Assembly (NCBI GenBank): GCA_934045075.1
Contig: OW203734.1
Location: forward strand, 16,473,680 to 16,537,679
Direction of reading: 5' to 3'
Length of the DNA: 64,000 nucleotides
Source: Yponomeuta sedellus
Lineage: Eukaryota; Arthropoda; Insecta; Lepidoptera; Yponomeutidae
This document shows positions 53,501-62,581 of the stretch, piece after piece. Below the pieces are notes generated by a model, which searched no databases, was not told the origin of the DNA, and worked only from the letters and a program-made list of their open reading frames with translations. A program made the position numbers and the translations under genes. Position 1 is the first letter of the stretch; every line of letters begins with the position of its first letter.

Positions 53501-56500
53501 CGTACCTAGTCGATAACTCGACCTGTATCCACTTCGCGATTTGCCATGACTGTACACGCTGACGACGTCCGCTCCGTTCGACACTACAACGCTCACTGGA
53601 AGCAGAGGCGCTCTAGCGATCTCAAGCGCTGACAGCTACGCGGCTACTAATTTATAATAGCAATACCAGTCACTAACTGTGAAGGAAATCACCGTGTCCA
53701 ACCCTAATGTCAGAAGTATTTACATTCATCAGCGCTTGCTACGTGCCTAACGGCCCAACTAAGAGCGGAAATCTCAAGTATTATTAACCTAATACCGTCA
53801 TGCAAGATATAAGTATATAGAGCTAACTTCTTTCTCTAGTTGGTGAGGTACGAGAAGACAACGAAGGTTACGATGAGGCGATTCACAACGATAATGCTGA
53901 TTACAAATATAAACTCTATATTGCTGCAATGAAGCAGGCTAGACACGTCAAAACTTTGATATACGAATCTCAATTTTAGGTATGATCATTGGCGTAGTTA
54001 AGAGGGGAGCTGGCCCACCTCAGAATTAATTATATTAGCACGAAATCCTACTAAGAAAAAACATTGTAATTAAGCGAGCACGATCGCCAAGCATATAAGT
54101 TTATCATAACTATATATGTAATTGTTTATGTAGGTATATTGTTATTTATATAAGTAGCGTATTAATATATTCATATTTGCAGCGACTACCCGTCTCTTAT
54201 TTCCTTCAGCAATTTTCCGTCGTAAGGTTGTCTGGAAGAAATTGCTTTTAGCAATAAGGCCGCCAATTGTACTTTGTATCTTTACATGTTTTATAATATG
54301 TGCTCTGGTGTACAATAAAGAATAATCTTATCTTATCGCCGATTATCCTGATAGTTGAGTTTTAGAGGCCAGACTCCGAAAAATACAACACAAAGTCAAA
54401 GGGCATGATAACCTATTTTTCGTGTAGGCTACGGATTACAGATGGCTCTCACTCCAGCTAAAGCATTGCTAATGTGAAGTACACGGTGCAGTGCAGTGAA
54501 CGGCTTGGGTTGATTGTCCTGGTCCTAAAGTACCCTGTGCAAAGATATCCAGGCATGGACATCACAAACGTGGAGACAAACCCAGACTAAGTTCATTTGT
54601 ACATATTTATACATGATGATGATGTCCTCCACAACGATTCCGTTGACGGCGACACCTTGACAATTATGGATTTAGACCCGAGCATGCGCACAGGCGTGAG
54701 ATGCAAATCCGAATTTAGTTTTAAATGTACGGTCACAGCTGACGCAATAATGTTGACCGGCTGAGTTAAATGTGTAATTTGAATGGCTTAGGACGAGTTT
54801 TTCGAGTCTGGCGTTTGGCATCGAGGTCTGCATGACGCGTTTGTATATTTATACATACGGCGGCCTCTAATGGTAATCGAACCTACGACCTCTGTTTTGG
54901 TAGTAATAGGTCAAATCCTGTTATTTTCTTTCATTCATTCAATTACCTTAGAGCTGAGTCCGCTCTTCCGGTAGAGGCCTTCTGTGTAGAGGCCCCCGAG
55001 CTCGATGGTGATGATGAGGCGGTCCACCACGATGGGGACGTTGCTGTCCCCAAACGGCAGCTCGCTTATGGGGACGCCGAACACCTGGGGACAGGTAATA
55101 CGTGTTAATAGGCTGTTTTGGACCTTGGCAGTTTTAAAGGTATAGTTATTTTTTTAGAAAGACCATGTAGTCTGTAACGGCGCCATAAAGTAAGATAGCG
55201 AACATCTAAGTAATCATTTGAAAACAAAAATAAGTAATATACGCGTCGAATTGATAACCTCCTCCGTTTTTGAAGTCGGTTAAAAACATGGCGGAATATT
55301 TAGTTTTTAAACAGGTACTTAGTTTTACGGTGAAAATAATTATCGGGATGAATGTCTTAGGAAAGAATGTTAGTCTAAAAATGAATATGGATAAAAACAT
55401 AATTCTTTCAATAACCCAGGTAAAGTTCTGGCTGTCGCCCGCGTCTTCGTTCGCGTGAAAATGTTTAATACGCATTTTTCCGGATAAGAAGTAGTTATTC
55501 CAAACTGTGTACCAAATTTCATTCCGATCCGTTGAGCCATTCTGACTTGCTTAATCTTAGAACAAATGCTCTCGCGTTAATTCCGGGAATCTTAGCAAAA
55601 TGTTTGATGCCAGAGTAAAAACTTTTAGCAAATTTCGCGTTTAGACGTATAAAGTGGTCAGACTGCAGTCGTCACTTACGCCAGCCGTTTTATTCAATTA
55701 GAATAATAAAAAATGCTTTTACCTACATCAAAACCCATTTCCATTTTGAGATAATATCCCCGAATTAATTCGTCGGATTTTTTCCGCAACCCATCTCAGG
55801 GCGTGATTGAGTAACAAACAGACATCCATCCAAACTTTCGGATTTATAACAGTAGTAAGATTCTTTCACTAGAGTTACCTTCCCACGCTTCACAATGCCG
55901 AACTGTTCCCGGCCGCCAGCGTCCAGCGTGCCCACGACTGAGGCCGAATGCGAGCCGGCCTCCTTGCGACACTGCGTCGAAACCTGGGAACAAGTTCAAA
56001 TATTCGCTTAATCCGGAACAATATTTAGGTAGGTTATTCAATATTTATCTAGTATATTTTGTACACGTATATAGACCCGCTTTTACTGCTTCTCCGACTC
56101 TCTAAGGTTTGCTGGAAGAAATCTCTTTCAGAGATAAGCTCGCCTTTGTACATGTTATTTCTTTTGTAATGTTCTTAAATATTCCGTATGCAATAAGTAT
56201 ATTAATAATAAGGACATAATTACACTTTTGAGTTACTAAAAAATGTGCTACCTAAGTATACAACACAATAATACTCCTGCAACACTTCTTGGCGAACCGT
56301 GAATACGTGGAATTAACTACCAGAGACAGTAAGCAGTAATCCTTCAGAGAAGTCATTTAAAAATAGAATAGATAACCATTTAACAAGTGCACGGAAGTGA
56401 TACACACGCATCTGCTTAAAGCTGCTAGTGCATTAAGTAATAATATAAGTAATAATAAAATTCTAATTCTATTCTAATTCTAAATTCTAATAATAATAAC

Positions 56501-59500
56501 GGGTAGTTAAATGCAAGGATATGTTGACACAATTTATTTTCTATTAATTTCAGTCAAATGGGGCATCAGAGATTATATTTAAATTTATTAGTCAACGAGG
56601 ACTACCAGCACAATATAACATAATAACAATAACATAGGAAACAGAAGGCCAATTACAAGTCTCCACTTATAAAATAGACTGATTCATTCTAGTTTCTGTA
56701 AAAACTGGTTTCAGACTAACTCTATAACTCGGAATTTCCCTCCGCGATAGACTAAGGAAGGAAACCCATTCACCAACGCACCAATGTTACCGATATTGGA
56801 AATCGGGTAGCGCAACTTAAATATCGACAAAAGTCCTGTTATTCAGACCTAGAGCACAAAATGCATGCAGACCACCTGCACGGTAGAAAGAAAGAGAAAC
56901 ATTTCATCAACAGTCATACACACAAAACATCTAACAAATACAACGTTGGTCGGATGACTACAATAACTGGAGGTCGGATGACATCAGGACTACAATAATA
57001 GCTACTACAATAAACTTATGAAGAGGCATAAAGTGCAAAAACAAATGCTGAAGAGGAAACGAAGACTTTTTTTCAACTGAAACTTTCGTAAGCACTACTT
57101 AATAATTTTTTTGTCTGAAGAGTTCGACCAAGTTTCGCTAAGTAAGATAATCCGGAGTTAAATCAATAAGAAGAAAACTTACTTTAGTGTAGCACTTCTT
57201 GTGCGATGCGAGCCGGCAGGTCTGGCAGATGAGTGATCGCTCGATGGGCCACATGAAGAATGTCTTGCAGATCTCGCACTCGGTGGGAATGTTGATCATG
57301 GAGAGGATGAACGTGTGACCCTTGTACTGGATTGGGTCGTCCACCTGTTGGGGTAAAATTAGTTGTTGGACATTTTCTGGTTAGTGACGTCCTTGGTTAC
57401 TATAAATCAGACCAGCCAACTATAAAAACTACCCTAGAAATAGGTGTCGAGATCCATTAGCATAAAAACTAATGATAGCAGCTTTTAAAAACGATGCTAG
57501 AAAGTAGTTTTATGTCGGTTTTGTTCCGAAGTTAAATCAATCTATCGGAAGCAGATTTAAGGTTAGTCGTCATAATTTATACAATTTTGCAATAATAAGC
57601 TGTGACGTAGCTAACCACGTCACCAGCCACACCACGAGCACCACGCAGGCACGGCGTGACAAGACGCCAGCGGAGCGCGGCCCGCGGCGCAGGGCGCCGC
57701 ATGCAGTGACGCCAGCAAGGACTGGCGGGAGGCGCGGCACGGCGGCGACGCGAATATAAAAGGCGCAGCGCTAGCTCAGTCGAGCGGCTCCCACTACCAG
57801 TAAAGATGTTCACCGTAGGTCCGGTCCCGGTGTGAGTTTAAGGGGTTTTTGGTTCGCTGTGGGAGTCCCGGTAGGGCTTCAGGACAGTCGGAGGGGATGC
57901 CGATCTGTAGAGGGTTGAGGAACAGGTGAGGGCACATCGGCTGATCGGCGGAAGCGGTACAGTGGTCCGCCTCTGTGGGCCCATCCGAGGCTAGCCGATG
58001 CCGCTCACGAAATGTCCTAGGGCATGGCATGTTGGTTTCCCGATAGTAGCCGGCCTAGGACATCTCGTGTGGCCGCCTTAGCCTCTGGGTGCTGGCACGT
58101 TGGGGTTCCCGATGGTGGCCACACCCAGATAATAGGGAATCCTGAGAGCGGTATGTTGGGGATCCCGATATCGGCCGCTCCAGGATCATTGAGAGTCGTA
58201 GGTACCTCTCACCAGGAATAAGTACAGCAGTTAGTAATAGTGAACAAGTCGCCCCTAGTGTCCATCAGTAGTTAAGTCGAGTGAGTATCGGTGGTGTAAC
58301 AAAGACAGTGATAATACAAGGACAATGGTTGAAACCAGTGGTAGGTTAAGTGAGAAACAATTTAAGTGTGTAGGGTTAATTATGTAAATATTAGGTCTGT
58401 GTACATTAAATGGTGTCGGTTTTTGGGATCCAAGCGTAGTCATTTGTGAGTAGTCCCCATAGGCATCCCTTAAAGCGCCAACCCGGGTAGTATTTCACCG
58501 GGTCGCGCATAAACCTAGCCCTTCAGGCAGAGCACCTCAAGAGGTTTGTGTTACAAAGCTTATAAATTATAATTGATTTGAACTTTATTCTTATGTTGGG
58601 CTTGATAACGCAACTAAAATTATTATGCTTCACATAATTTGAATGATTAGTGAATGAATTGCAATTCGATCATTTAGGTTAGACTTCAAAATAGTGTAAA
58701 CAGCCACTGCCGTGACATCAGCACTCTATTCCAAAAGTCTTTATACTACACTTGCAGGTAAAATACTGAGCAACAAACCTTTCTCTTTTTATCCTTTTTC
58801 CGCTTGGTCCGCGCTTTGTCCGTGTCATGTTGGCTCATGAACTCGTCCATAAATCCCCGGAAGGCGTTGACGCCCATAGTTATGGACAGCGTGGACCCCT
58901 CCCGCTTTGTGACGGTCTCCATGACGTGCAGGAAGTTCCCGATGAGGTCCTTGTACTTTAACGCCGAGCCACGGGTCTCAACGACGCTGTACGTCGCCAC
59001 AAGGTTGTCTTTGAACTCGCGGAGTGCGTGCTTGAATACCCTGTCCACCTGGACGGAAGAAAACAAACGATTTACTCCAAACTTAATTCAGAATGTTATC
59101 TCTTATCCCTTGTTTCCAGGGCGCAGGTAAATCCTAGTTTAATTACTACTGTTCTGTACAGTAGCCTACAAACGTCCCACTGCAGGGCACAGGCTTTCTT
59201 TCAGAGAGAAAGAGATTATTGGCTTAATTACCACACGTTTCCACCGCAGATTGGCAATTTTCAGCGAGGTATTTGTACACCTCAAACACTTAGGTTTCTC
59301 ACGATGTTCTCCTACACGATTAGCGTGGTTAAGCTTTGCGAACTTTCTGAACTCCAAACAACAATAAGTAAATACGAGTAGAAGAATAATTATTTTAGAA
59401 AAATGTATAGCAAAATACACTATTCCAAATTATGGACAGCAATGCCTTGCTCCAGACTGTCCTTGCCATATTGCTCGTAACGATGAGACCAAGATGGTTT

Positions 59501-62462
59501 ATCGATTCTTTATTGATCGTAAACAATGGCGCTACGCGTAAATGTCAAATCTCACCTCAGACTGTTTCGCATTGTCTTTCGTTTCCATCTGATAAATCTT
59601 CTTTGTTATGAAGTTCTGCATCGCCTGCAGTTCCGTTGCGTCAGATATTATCTTGTCCGTCCTGTCCATGAACTCGGATGTCCTGTAAACACGACGAAAT
59701 ATACACAATCTGTTATTATTGAAATAACAGGAAACCTACAAACAGTTACTTCAATATAGAATAATTGAACCACATACAATAAACGAAAATTTTAAATTTT
59801 CATTTATTGTTTATACGATTTTAAAACTTAACCTGCTCAATTAAATTAGTGAATTTTGTAGAGCAGTATAACAATGTTTACTTTCATAGCCTACTATGGA
59901 ATTAAATAATTATCATAAGGAAAACATCATGAGCAAATCTGTCTAAGGTATTCACATACTTCAGCGCTTGCTACATATAAAAGGCCAATTATAAGGCTAA
60001 GTATGAAAATCGCAGGTCTAACTAAGATTCCAACCATTCTTCATGATACCGACCTTATTACTGGCGACTGGGATCTCACTATCGTGAGTGAAGTTCATGT
60101 GCTCTCAGAACACTGATGTAGCTAATTTTGGCAGATAATGTGCGACCATTGCTCGTTATCATTCTTCAGACAAAATTATGTGTAGCCCAAACCTGGTAAC
60201 AGGAACTCAACTCACCGCTGCAAGTTGAAATTGGAGACAGTTTCCTCGAGCGGCTGCTTCCGTTTGTGCCTCGGCCGGACGGCGGCGACGGGGCTGGAGC
60301 AAGGCATGGTGATGACGCCCTTATTCTGCACACACTTGGTGTGATACAGCTGCTTGCAGTCGATGCAGCGCTGGCCCTGCGTCACAAACGCGTCGATCGC
60401 CTGGTGGCAGTACACGCATTTGTCGCCCTTGCCAAAGCGCGTGCCTTTCCGGAACCTGGGAAAGGGACGTTCCAAGTTTAAAGAAATTTAGGTCACAAGC
60501 TGCAATCTCTATGAAGATCTATGAATCTGGCCCATTAATAGAGCCCATGTATTGCATTGCACGTACTCGCTTTCATCTTATGTCTCATGGTACCAAATAA
60601 ACGTGTCTATTCTATTCTTCTATTCTATTCATGCCGTACGAATGAAAGAGATTTTTCGTAGTCTCTTCGAAGTAATCAACGCGTCCATGTTGTGGCTATT
60701 CCCGTGTTAGCTAGTAGACAGTGGTCTGTTCGATACAGTTTGAGAATAACGGGTCCTGCGAGCACCTTATAATAGAGGCCACAAGTAACAGTTACCTGGG
60801 ACCAGTGATGCGGAAGAAACTATTAGTAGTCGTAATTAAAACTGTTTATACGGATTTATGCTCGTTTATTACATTTTTACAATTTTCCAACGTTTCGGCA
60901 CTTTTTCAGGTGCCGTGGTCCCGGATGACTGAGGTGACAGGTGTCTTTTAGAAATCATTAACGGTTAGTTTACTACCCTCGGCAAAAATTACAAAAGTTA
61001 ATTATGAAGTTACGTTCCAAAATAGACAAACCAATTATTTTTTATATAAAGTCAACAATATTGATTATTAGTAATTGAAGTTAAAATTAAATTTATAAAC
61101 TAATTACTTTATATGAACTTAAAGATACCGATTATTAATTGAAATTTATTTTTATTATTTATTCTACAGTCACACTTCTAGCAAGGGGGTCTCATGCACT
61201 TAAGCACTGGTTCCCGAGCATAAATCCGTATAAAAACAGTTTTAATTATGTCTACTGCTCGTGTTAACCTTAGAAAATACTATTAGTAGTAGGTTCGAAT
61301 AAGTCGAAGCATACGCTTCAATCTTGGATCACATCCACGCGTTTCTTATGGCAGGAAAGCAGGTTCGCAGCGCCTGTCTCAATATTGTATCATACGCCTT
61401 AGCACCAGAGCTGGACTTAATAGTGCAGCCAGCACTATCCATATTGGCAGCTATGCGACGTATCCGCTTCCGTCTAGTGCCTTACAGCAGAGCCTTAGAG
61501 CGGAAGTTACCTGTGGCCAGCGATGCGGAAGAGGCCGTTGGTGGTCTGTCCGATGAAGTCCGAGGAGAGCGGGTCTTGAGGGCGCGCGTCGCACGTGGCG
61601 GGGTCCGAGTTGCGGCGCCGCAGCGTCACGTCGGTCGGAAGTAGGCGCAGCGGCGCGCCAGCCTCCAGCATCGGCGTCATCAGGTCAGAGGTGGCTCTGT
61701 GAGGAAGTACGGCGTTGGTTATCCGGTAGTGGAGCAATTAAACGCGCCGCGGCTCCGAATACAATTTTAGTTTGTTAGTTTGCTTGACGCAATGTAAGAT
61801 TCGACTTAGTACGTCATGAATTATAGTTTTATAAAGTTTCTACGTCTAGGCTAATAAGCTAGTTTATCATCAAACTCAAAGTGTATGGTGTGCCATAAAA
61901 GTCTTAACCTAATCTAATAAGGAAACTTTAACATCCCTAACACAAACATTTTTCAATTATTCTGGCATATAATACGCCACTATACCCTATATGTGTCACT
62001 TAATTATTAACTATGGATTTTTTTAAGACCTTTTAGTTTAAAAAAAATTAACAAACACTTAATTTCGAAATCAGAACTCGATCATCAGTACGAAAACCGT
62101 CGAAAATTGGCGAAAACCGAAGCCCACTCTAGAGTAGGCTTCGGAGTCTTCGTAGGCTTCGTAGTCTTAGCTTTTAGAATATACCTCGGGCTCTAGAGCC
62201 CGAGGTATATTCTAAAAGCTAAGACTATTATAATATAGATTCCATACAAATTTGACACATAGACGATTGCAATCGCTCAGGCTGCATATAGGGAAAGCGG
62301 GGCGTGGTACGTACCGCTTGATGTCGTGCTGCGGGTCGGCGCGCGCGGGCGGCGGGCGGCGGGGGGAGCGGCGCAGCGAGCGCGCGGGCGGCGCGGGCGC
62401 GGCCGCCGCCGAGCGCGCGTGCGCGCCTGACACGTCCACCACGTGCTGCGCGCCCACGCACG
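45506..62462 (-). CDS. Myo9: Unconventional myosin IX, C-terminal tail (thirteen exons)
   Basis: Exons in transcript order: 62462-62315, 61696-61511, 60455-60216, 59682-59556, 59048-58779, 57344-57183, 55983-55879, 55084-54947, 53218-53036, 49560-49445, 48138-47997, 46418-46234, 45659-45506; all GT/AG and phase-consistent, ~717 residues to the stop. Domains in order: Ala/Pro/Arg-rich linker, C1-like zinc finger, the MGVNAFRGF(M)DEFM block typical of class IX, a Lys-rich stretch, a full C1 finger, RhoGAP, coiled-coil-like segment, acidic Ser-rich end. Class IX myosins are actin motors whose tail turns off Rho. The motor domain lies outside the window. A free RhoGAP with C1 is the alternative, but the class IX block argues against it. 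Confidence 0.9.
45665..45745. mobile_element. LINE scrap
   Basis: aggatcgtggcaagtgctgg and ccctccgggatatagg match the relic at 23128-23180. Confidence 0.45.
46234..46418 (-). CDS. Myo9: Myo9 exon: coiled-coil-like segment
   Basis: IRVMLNDIETLDNAEQTAHG and LLEGHIEEINKEKRLITANL. Heptad-like Leu/Ile spacing after RhoGAP, as in class IX tails. Phase 0 start; two bases carry over. Confidence 0.88.
46485..46700 (-). mobile_element. LINE tail split by a tRNA-like SINE end
   Basis: 46490-46517 (tattctttattgtacacag) and 46605-46690 (ttactaaaagcaatttcttc) are two parts of one reversed LINE 3' end. Between them, 46518-46592 is a fold-back family piece (aacctatatagaggctaaaa, ccgggattagaaccc). cagaaattaca at both joints is the likely target duplication. 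Confidence 0.65.
46916..47052. mobile_element. MITE, 137 bp, TAA target duplication
   Basis: Terminal inverted repeats ggcccacttgc...gggttagctcatttaac, ~37 bp, flanked by TAA on each side (46913-46915, 47053-47055). The three-base TAA duplication fits the PIF/Harbinger group. Confidence 0.75.
47156..47772. repeat. 620-bp (TTTC)n polypyrimidine tract
   Basis: Imperfect TTTC/TTC repeats with almost no purines on the + strand; the Myo9 transcript would be GA-rich here. Long open frames across it are composition artefacts. Confidence 0.97.
47997..48138 (-). CDS. Myo9: Myo9 exon: end of RhoGAP
   Basis: MGPNALAIVFAPCILRTSKV then QDSLHDIARQTACVEAILHE. The NALAIVFAPCILR stretch is the RhoGAP helix with the conserved Asn-Leu/Ala pair. 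The first base completes Arg from the previous exon. Confidence 0.93.
48243..48383. mobile_element. TIR element (MITE-like)
   Basis: Inverted ends gttcgcgcaaatctt.aagtt and gttagctctgaag, ~38 bp each, 141 bp in total. Target duplication not clear. Confidence 0.65.
48741..48852. repeat. Imperfect inverted repeat
   Basis: cgttcaagtgta ... ttgggtaaac pairs with gtttacccaa ... ttactcttgaacg. A further hairpin (gccacaactgcatg / catgtagttgtggc) follows at ~48859-48906. Probably a MITE remnant. Confidence 0.5.
49195..49335. repeat. Degenerate ~90-bp tandem repeat
   Basis: ttattttgctgaccaaatattt at 49212 recurs as ttattttggtttctgaccaaatattt at 49298, in the intron just 3' of the 49445 exon. Confidence 0.5.
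49445..49560 (-). CDS. Myo9: Myo9 exon: RhoGAP middle
   Basis: ERVNSLYAILRKLPKPNYDL then VERLIFHLARVALNEDSN. Matches the LP-x-x-N-x-x-x-L-x-x-L-x-x-HL block of RhoGAP. Ends with two bases of Arg. Confidence 0.93.
49798..50364 (-). mobile_element. 3' UTR and TTGAAT-type tail of the LINE
   Basis: Directly follows the RT ORF on the - strand and ends in reversed caaattcaaattcaattc. The last ~190 bp also occur alone at 31881-32085, which supports this being the element's true 3' end. Confidence 0.6.
50365..52569 (-). CDS. Non-LTR retrotransposon reverse transcriptase (5'-truncated LINE)
   Basis: An open frame of ~734 codons, uninterrupted. RT landmarks in order: NNFRPIAILPVLSKVFEKVI, QFGFTKGRSTTEA, FCDLSKAFDCVDH (catalytic Asp), GVPQGSILGPFLFLVYINDL and VLFADDTSL (catalytic Asp pair), then a long C-terminal region ending RIDDYINDPNPW. 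Looks like the jockey/CR1 group. An upstream in-frame stop at ~52573 and the absence of an AP-endonuclease domain indicate 5' truncation. It sits in the large Myo9 RhoGAP intron on the same strand as the host gene. Being fully open, it is probably a recent insertion. Confidence 0.92.
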   Translation of the reverse strand: MFGINSGAPGPAVRSLNGRPITEKKIELFKKNINIKLNSLNFDSNDPNTLYQVLFSTISKEFEHVFNVKKITELKSGFSEWATPGIYRSRKRLYELYEEKQFNHDPTFKEYVKKYSKTFRQTCLTAKSISISKKIMASSNKIKTVWQVINKETGKTRLKDQGFALKIEGKLVNSKKDIAEIFQTFFKNMPLHITASLNSSSQLADTLLLESTNPCKVDFQFSHITTLTIVKSFKELNLKKTEDLWGLSVKLISTIIDILAPYLALIFNKCVYQGTFPNLLKLSKIVPLFKSGDSEDPNNFRPIAILPVLSKVFEKVILHQWQTHFSINKLFHKKQFGFTKGRSTTEAGIALVKHIFEAWEESQDAIGVFCDLSKAFDCVDHETLLIKLHRYGLSNKSLSLLRSYLTDRTVKVDINRVKSSGSDVKVGVPQGSILGPFLFLVYINDLPYLVEKLSQIVLFADDTSLIFKVKRGISNVDDVNNALSTILNWFTINNLMLNAKKTKCIKFSLPNVKNVDTSLKISGERLELVESTLFLGITIDSKLQWGQHIGKLSGRLSSAAFAVRKIRQLTDVSTARLVYFSYFHSVMSYGLLLWGRAADIETIFVLQKRAIRAIYNLNSRETLRERFKEIGILTLACQYIFDNIKYVRKNITMFKLNRDVHNVNTRNRNKVACTKSRLAKVGTSFVGYCVRFYNKIPERVLCLSENKFKTFIKNSLCKKAYYRIDDYINDPNPW
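53036..53218 (-). CDS. Myo9: Myo9 exon: RhoGAP, FRELPEPL block
   Basis: VRELRRLLDERPEEGADKLD then VRASVLKTFFRELPEPLLTF and DFILAAQISDPQ. The K-x-x-x-RELPEPL motif contacts Rho. Phase 0 both ends. Confidence 0.95.
53648..54910. mobile_element. SINE and LINE remnants in a Myo9 intron
   Basis: 53648-53790: tagcaataccagtcactaac and gaaggaaatcaccgtg (SINE body). 54195-54345: ggttgtctggaagaaattgc, caataaggccgcc and gtgtacaataaagaat (LINE 3' end). 54500-54910: SINE body (tgtcctggtcctaaagtacc) and a reversed degenerate tRNA-like head near 54860-54895. Confidence 0.5.
54947..55084 (-). CDS. Myo9: Myo9 exon: RhoGAP start with arginine finger
   Basis: VFGVPISELPFGDSNVPIVV then ELGGLYTEGLYRKSGLSS. The Arg of LYRKSG is the catalytic arginine finger, so GTPase activation is expected to be intact. 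Confidence 0.95.
55879..55983 (-). CDS. Myo9: Myo9 exon: last C1 cysteines and linker
   Basis: VSTQCRKEAGSHSASVVG then GGREQFGIVKRGK. The Cys closes the C1 finger begun in the exon at 57183-57344. The rest links C1 to RhoGAP. Confidence 0.9.
56090..56205 (+). mobile_element. LINE 3' end
   Basis: aaggtttgctggaagaaatc, agagataagctcgcc and gcaataagtat tail; same family as 54195. Confidence 0.5.
57183..57344 (-). CDS. Myo9: Myo9 exon: C1 zinc finger
   Basis: HTFILSMINIPTECEICKTF then CQTCRLASHKKCY: the H-x12-C-x2-C ... C-x2-C-x4-H-x2-C zinc ligands of a C1 domain. The residues that bind phorbol ester are not obviously present, so atypical C1 is likely. Confidence 0.95.
57601..58555 (+). mobile_element. 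Solo LTR, 955 bp, BEL/Pao- or Gypsy-like
   Basis: Begins TGTGAC and ends GTTACA, flanked by AAGC on both sides (57597-57600, 58556-58559). A TATA box (57755) with a TCAGT initiator 21 bases on makes a Pol II promoter. After it come three degenerate ~60-bp direct repeats (gcatgttggtttcccgat near 58026, gcacgttggggttcccgat near 58094, gtatgttggggatcccgat near 58152). Repeats inside the LTR are known from Pao-type elements. No internal retroviral-type genes remain. Confidence 0.65.
57755..57780 (+). promoter_or_regulatory. TATA box and initiator of the solo LTR
   Basis: tataaaa at 57755-57761 and tcagt at 57776-57780, the arthropod initiator, at usual spacing. It points against the direction of Myo9 transcription. 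Confidence 0.6.
58779..59048 (-). CDS. Myo9: Myo9 exon: class IX MGVNAFRGF block
   Basis: VDRVFKHALREFKDNLVATY, ALKYKDLIGNFLHVMETV, TMGVNAFRGFMDEFMSQ and a Lys/Arg-rich end (RTKRKKDKKRK). These are the most class IX-specific residues in the tail. The basic end could bind membranes or nucleic acid. Phase 0 both ends. Confidence 0.93.
59440..59480 (-). pseudogene. Possible decayed copy of the 59556-59682 exon end
   Basis: ctccagactgtccttgccat...gctcg resembles cctcagactgtttcgcattg at the donor end of the exon ~110 bp to the right. Short, so uncertain. Confidence 0.35.
59556..59682 (-). CDS. Myo9: Myo9 exon: helical segment between C1-like finger and class IX block
   Basis: TSEFMDRTDKIISDATELQA then MQNFITKKIYQMETKDNAKQ. 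The first base completes Arg. Predicted helical. Confidence 0.9.
59895..60060 (+). mobile_element. SINE body remnant
   Basis: aaggaaaacatcatgagc, cacatacttcagcgcttgc and gaaaatcgcaggtctaact match the SINE core at 8400-8570. Confidence 0.45.
60216..60455 (-). CDS. Myo9: Myo9 exon: first C1-like finger
   Basis: FRKGTRFGKGDKCVYCHQAI then CIDCKQLYHTKCVQNKG and TMPC: Cys-x2-Cys, Cys-x2-Cys, His-x2-Cys pattern. Ends with a basic stretch (RPRHKRKQP) and NFNLQ. The C1 leading His is not in the usual place, so zinc binding may be partial. Confidence 0.92.
60700..60840 (-). pseudogene. Two decayed partial copies of Myo9 exon 61511-61696
   Basis: 60722-60766 matches + strand gtggtctgtccgatgaagtc...gcgggtcttgag of the exon (61545 on), base for base at most sites. 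60797-60832 matches gttacctgtggccagcgatg, the donor end. They lie in the downstream intron in the exon's orientation, with frames broken. Confidence 0.7.
60833..61248. mobile_element. TIR element, 416 bp
   Basis: taattaaaactg.ttatacgg then atttatgctcg at the left, and the exact reverse at the right (61215-61248), ~33 bp arms; TA at each edge may be the duplication. It contains ttccaacgtttcggcac, common in moth repeats. It is joined to the exon fragment at 60797-60832. Confidence 0.65.
61511..61696 (-). CDS. Myo9: Myo9 exon: RRRNSDP linker
   Basis: ATSDLMTPMLEAGAPLRLLP, TLRRRNSDPATCDARPQD and SDFIGQTTNGLFRIAGH. RRRNSDP resembles a basophilic-kinase/14-3-3-type site; that role is inference. 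Leading base and trailing two bases fit the neighbours. Confidence 0.85.
62118..62227. repeat. Two palindromes, one perfect and 66 bp
   Basis: 62162-62227 is a perfect palindrome with no spacer: arms tagtcttagcttttagaata and on to the centre ctct/agag. Just left, 62118-62143 (gaagcccactctagagtaggcttc) is near-perfect. Confidence 0.9.
62315..62462 (-). CDS. Myo9: Myo9 most upstream exon in window: Ala/Pro/Arg-rich linker
   Basis: CVGAQHVVDVSGAHARSAAA, a Pro/Arg-rich run and DPQHDIKR. Very GC-rich. Acceptor tccgcag on the - strand leaves two bases to complete a codon with an exon not found in the window. Support is phase and open frame. Confidence 0.72.
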
Positions 62463-62581
62463 CTGCGGACATAACCGCTCACGTTACTACCTATGCCTAT
62501 GTACTCCGTCTGATTCGGATCACTTTTGGGGCATTTCACGTGAAGTGAACAGCAAATAGATCTTGTTCATATTTTGATTAA

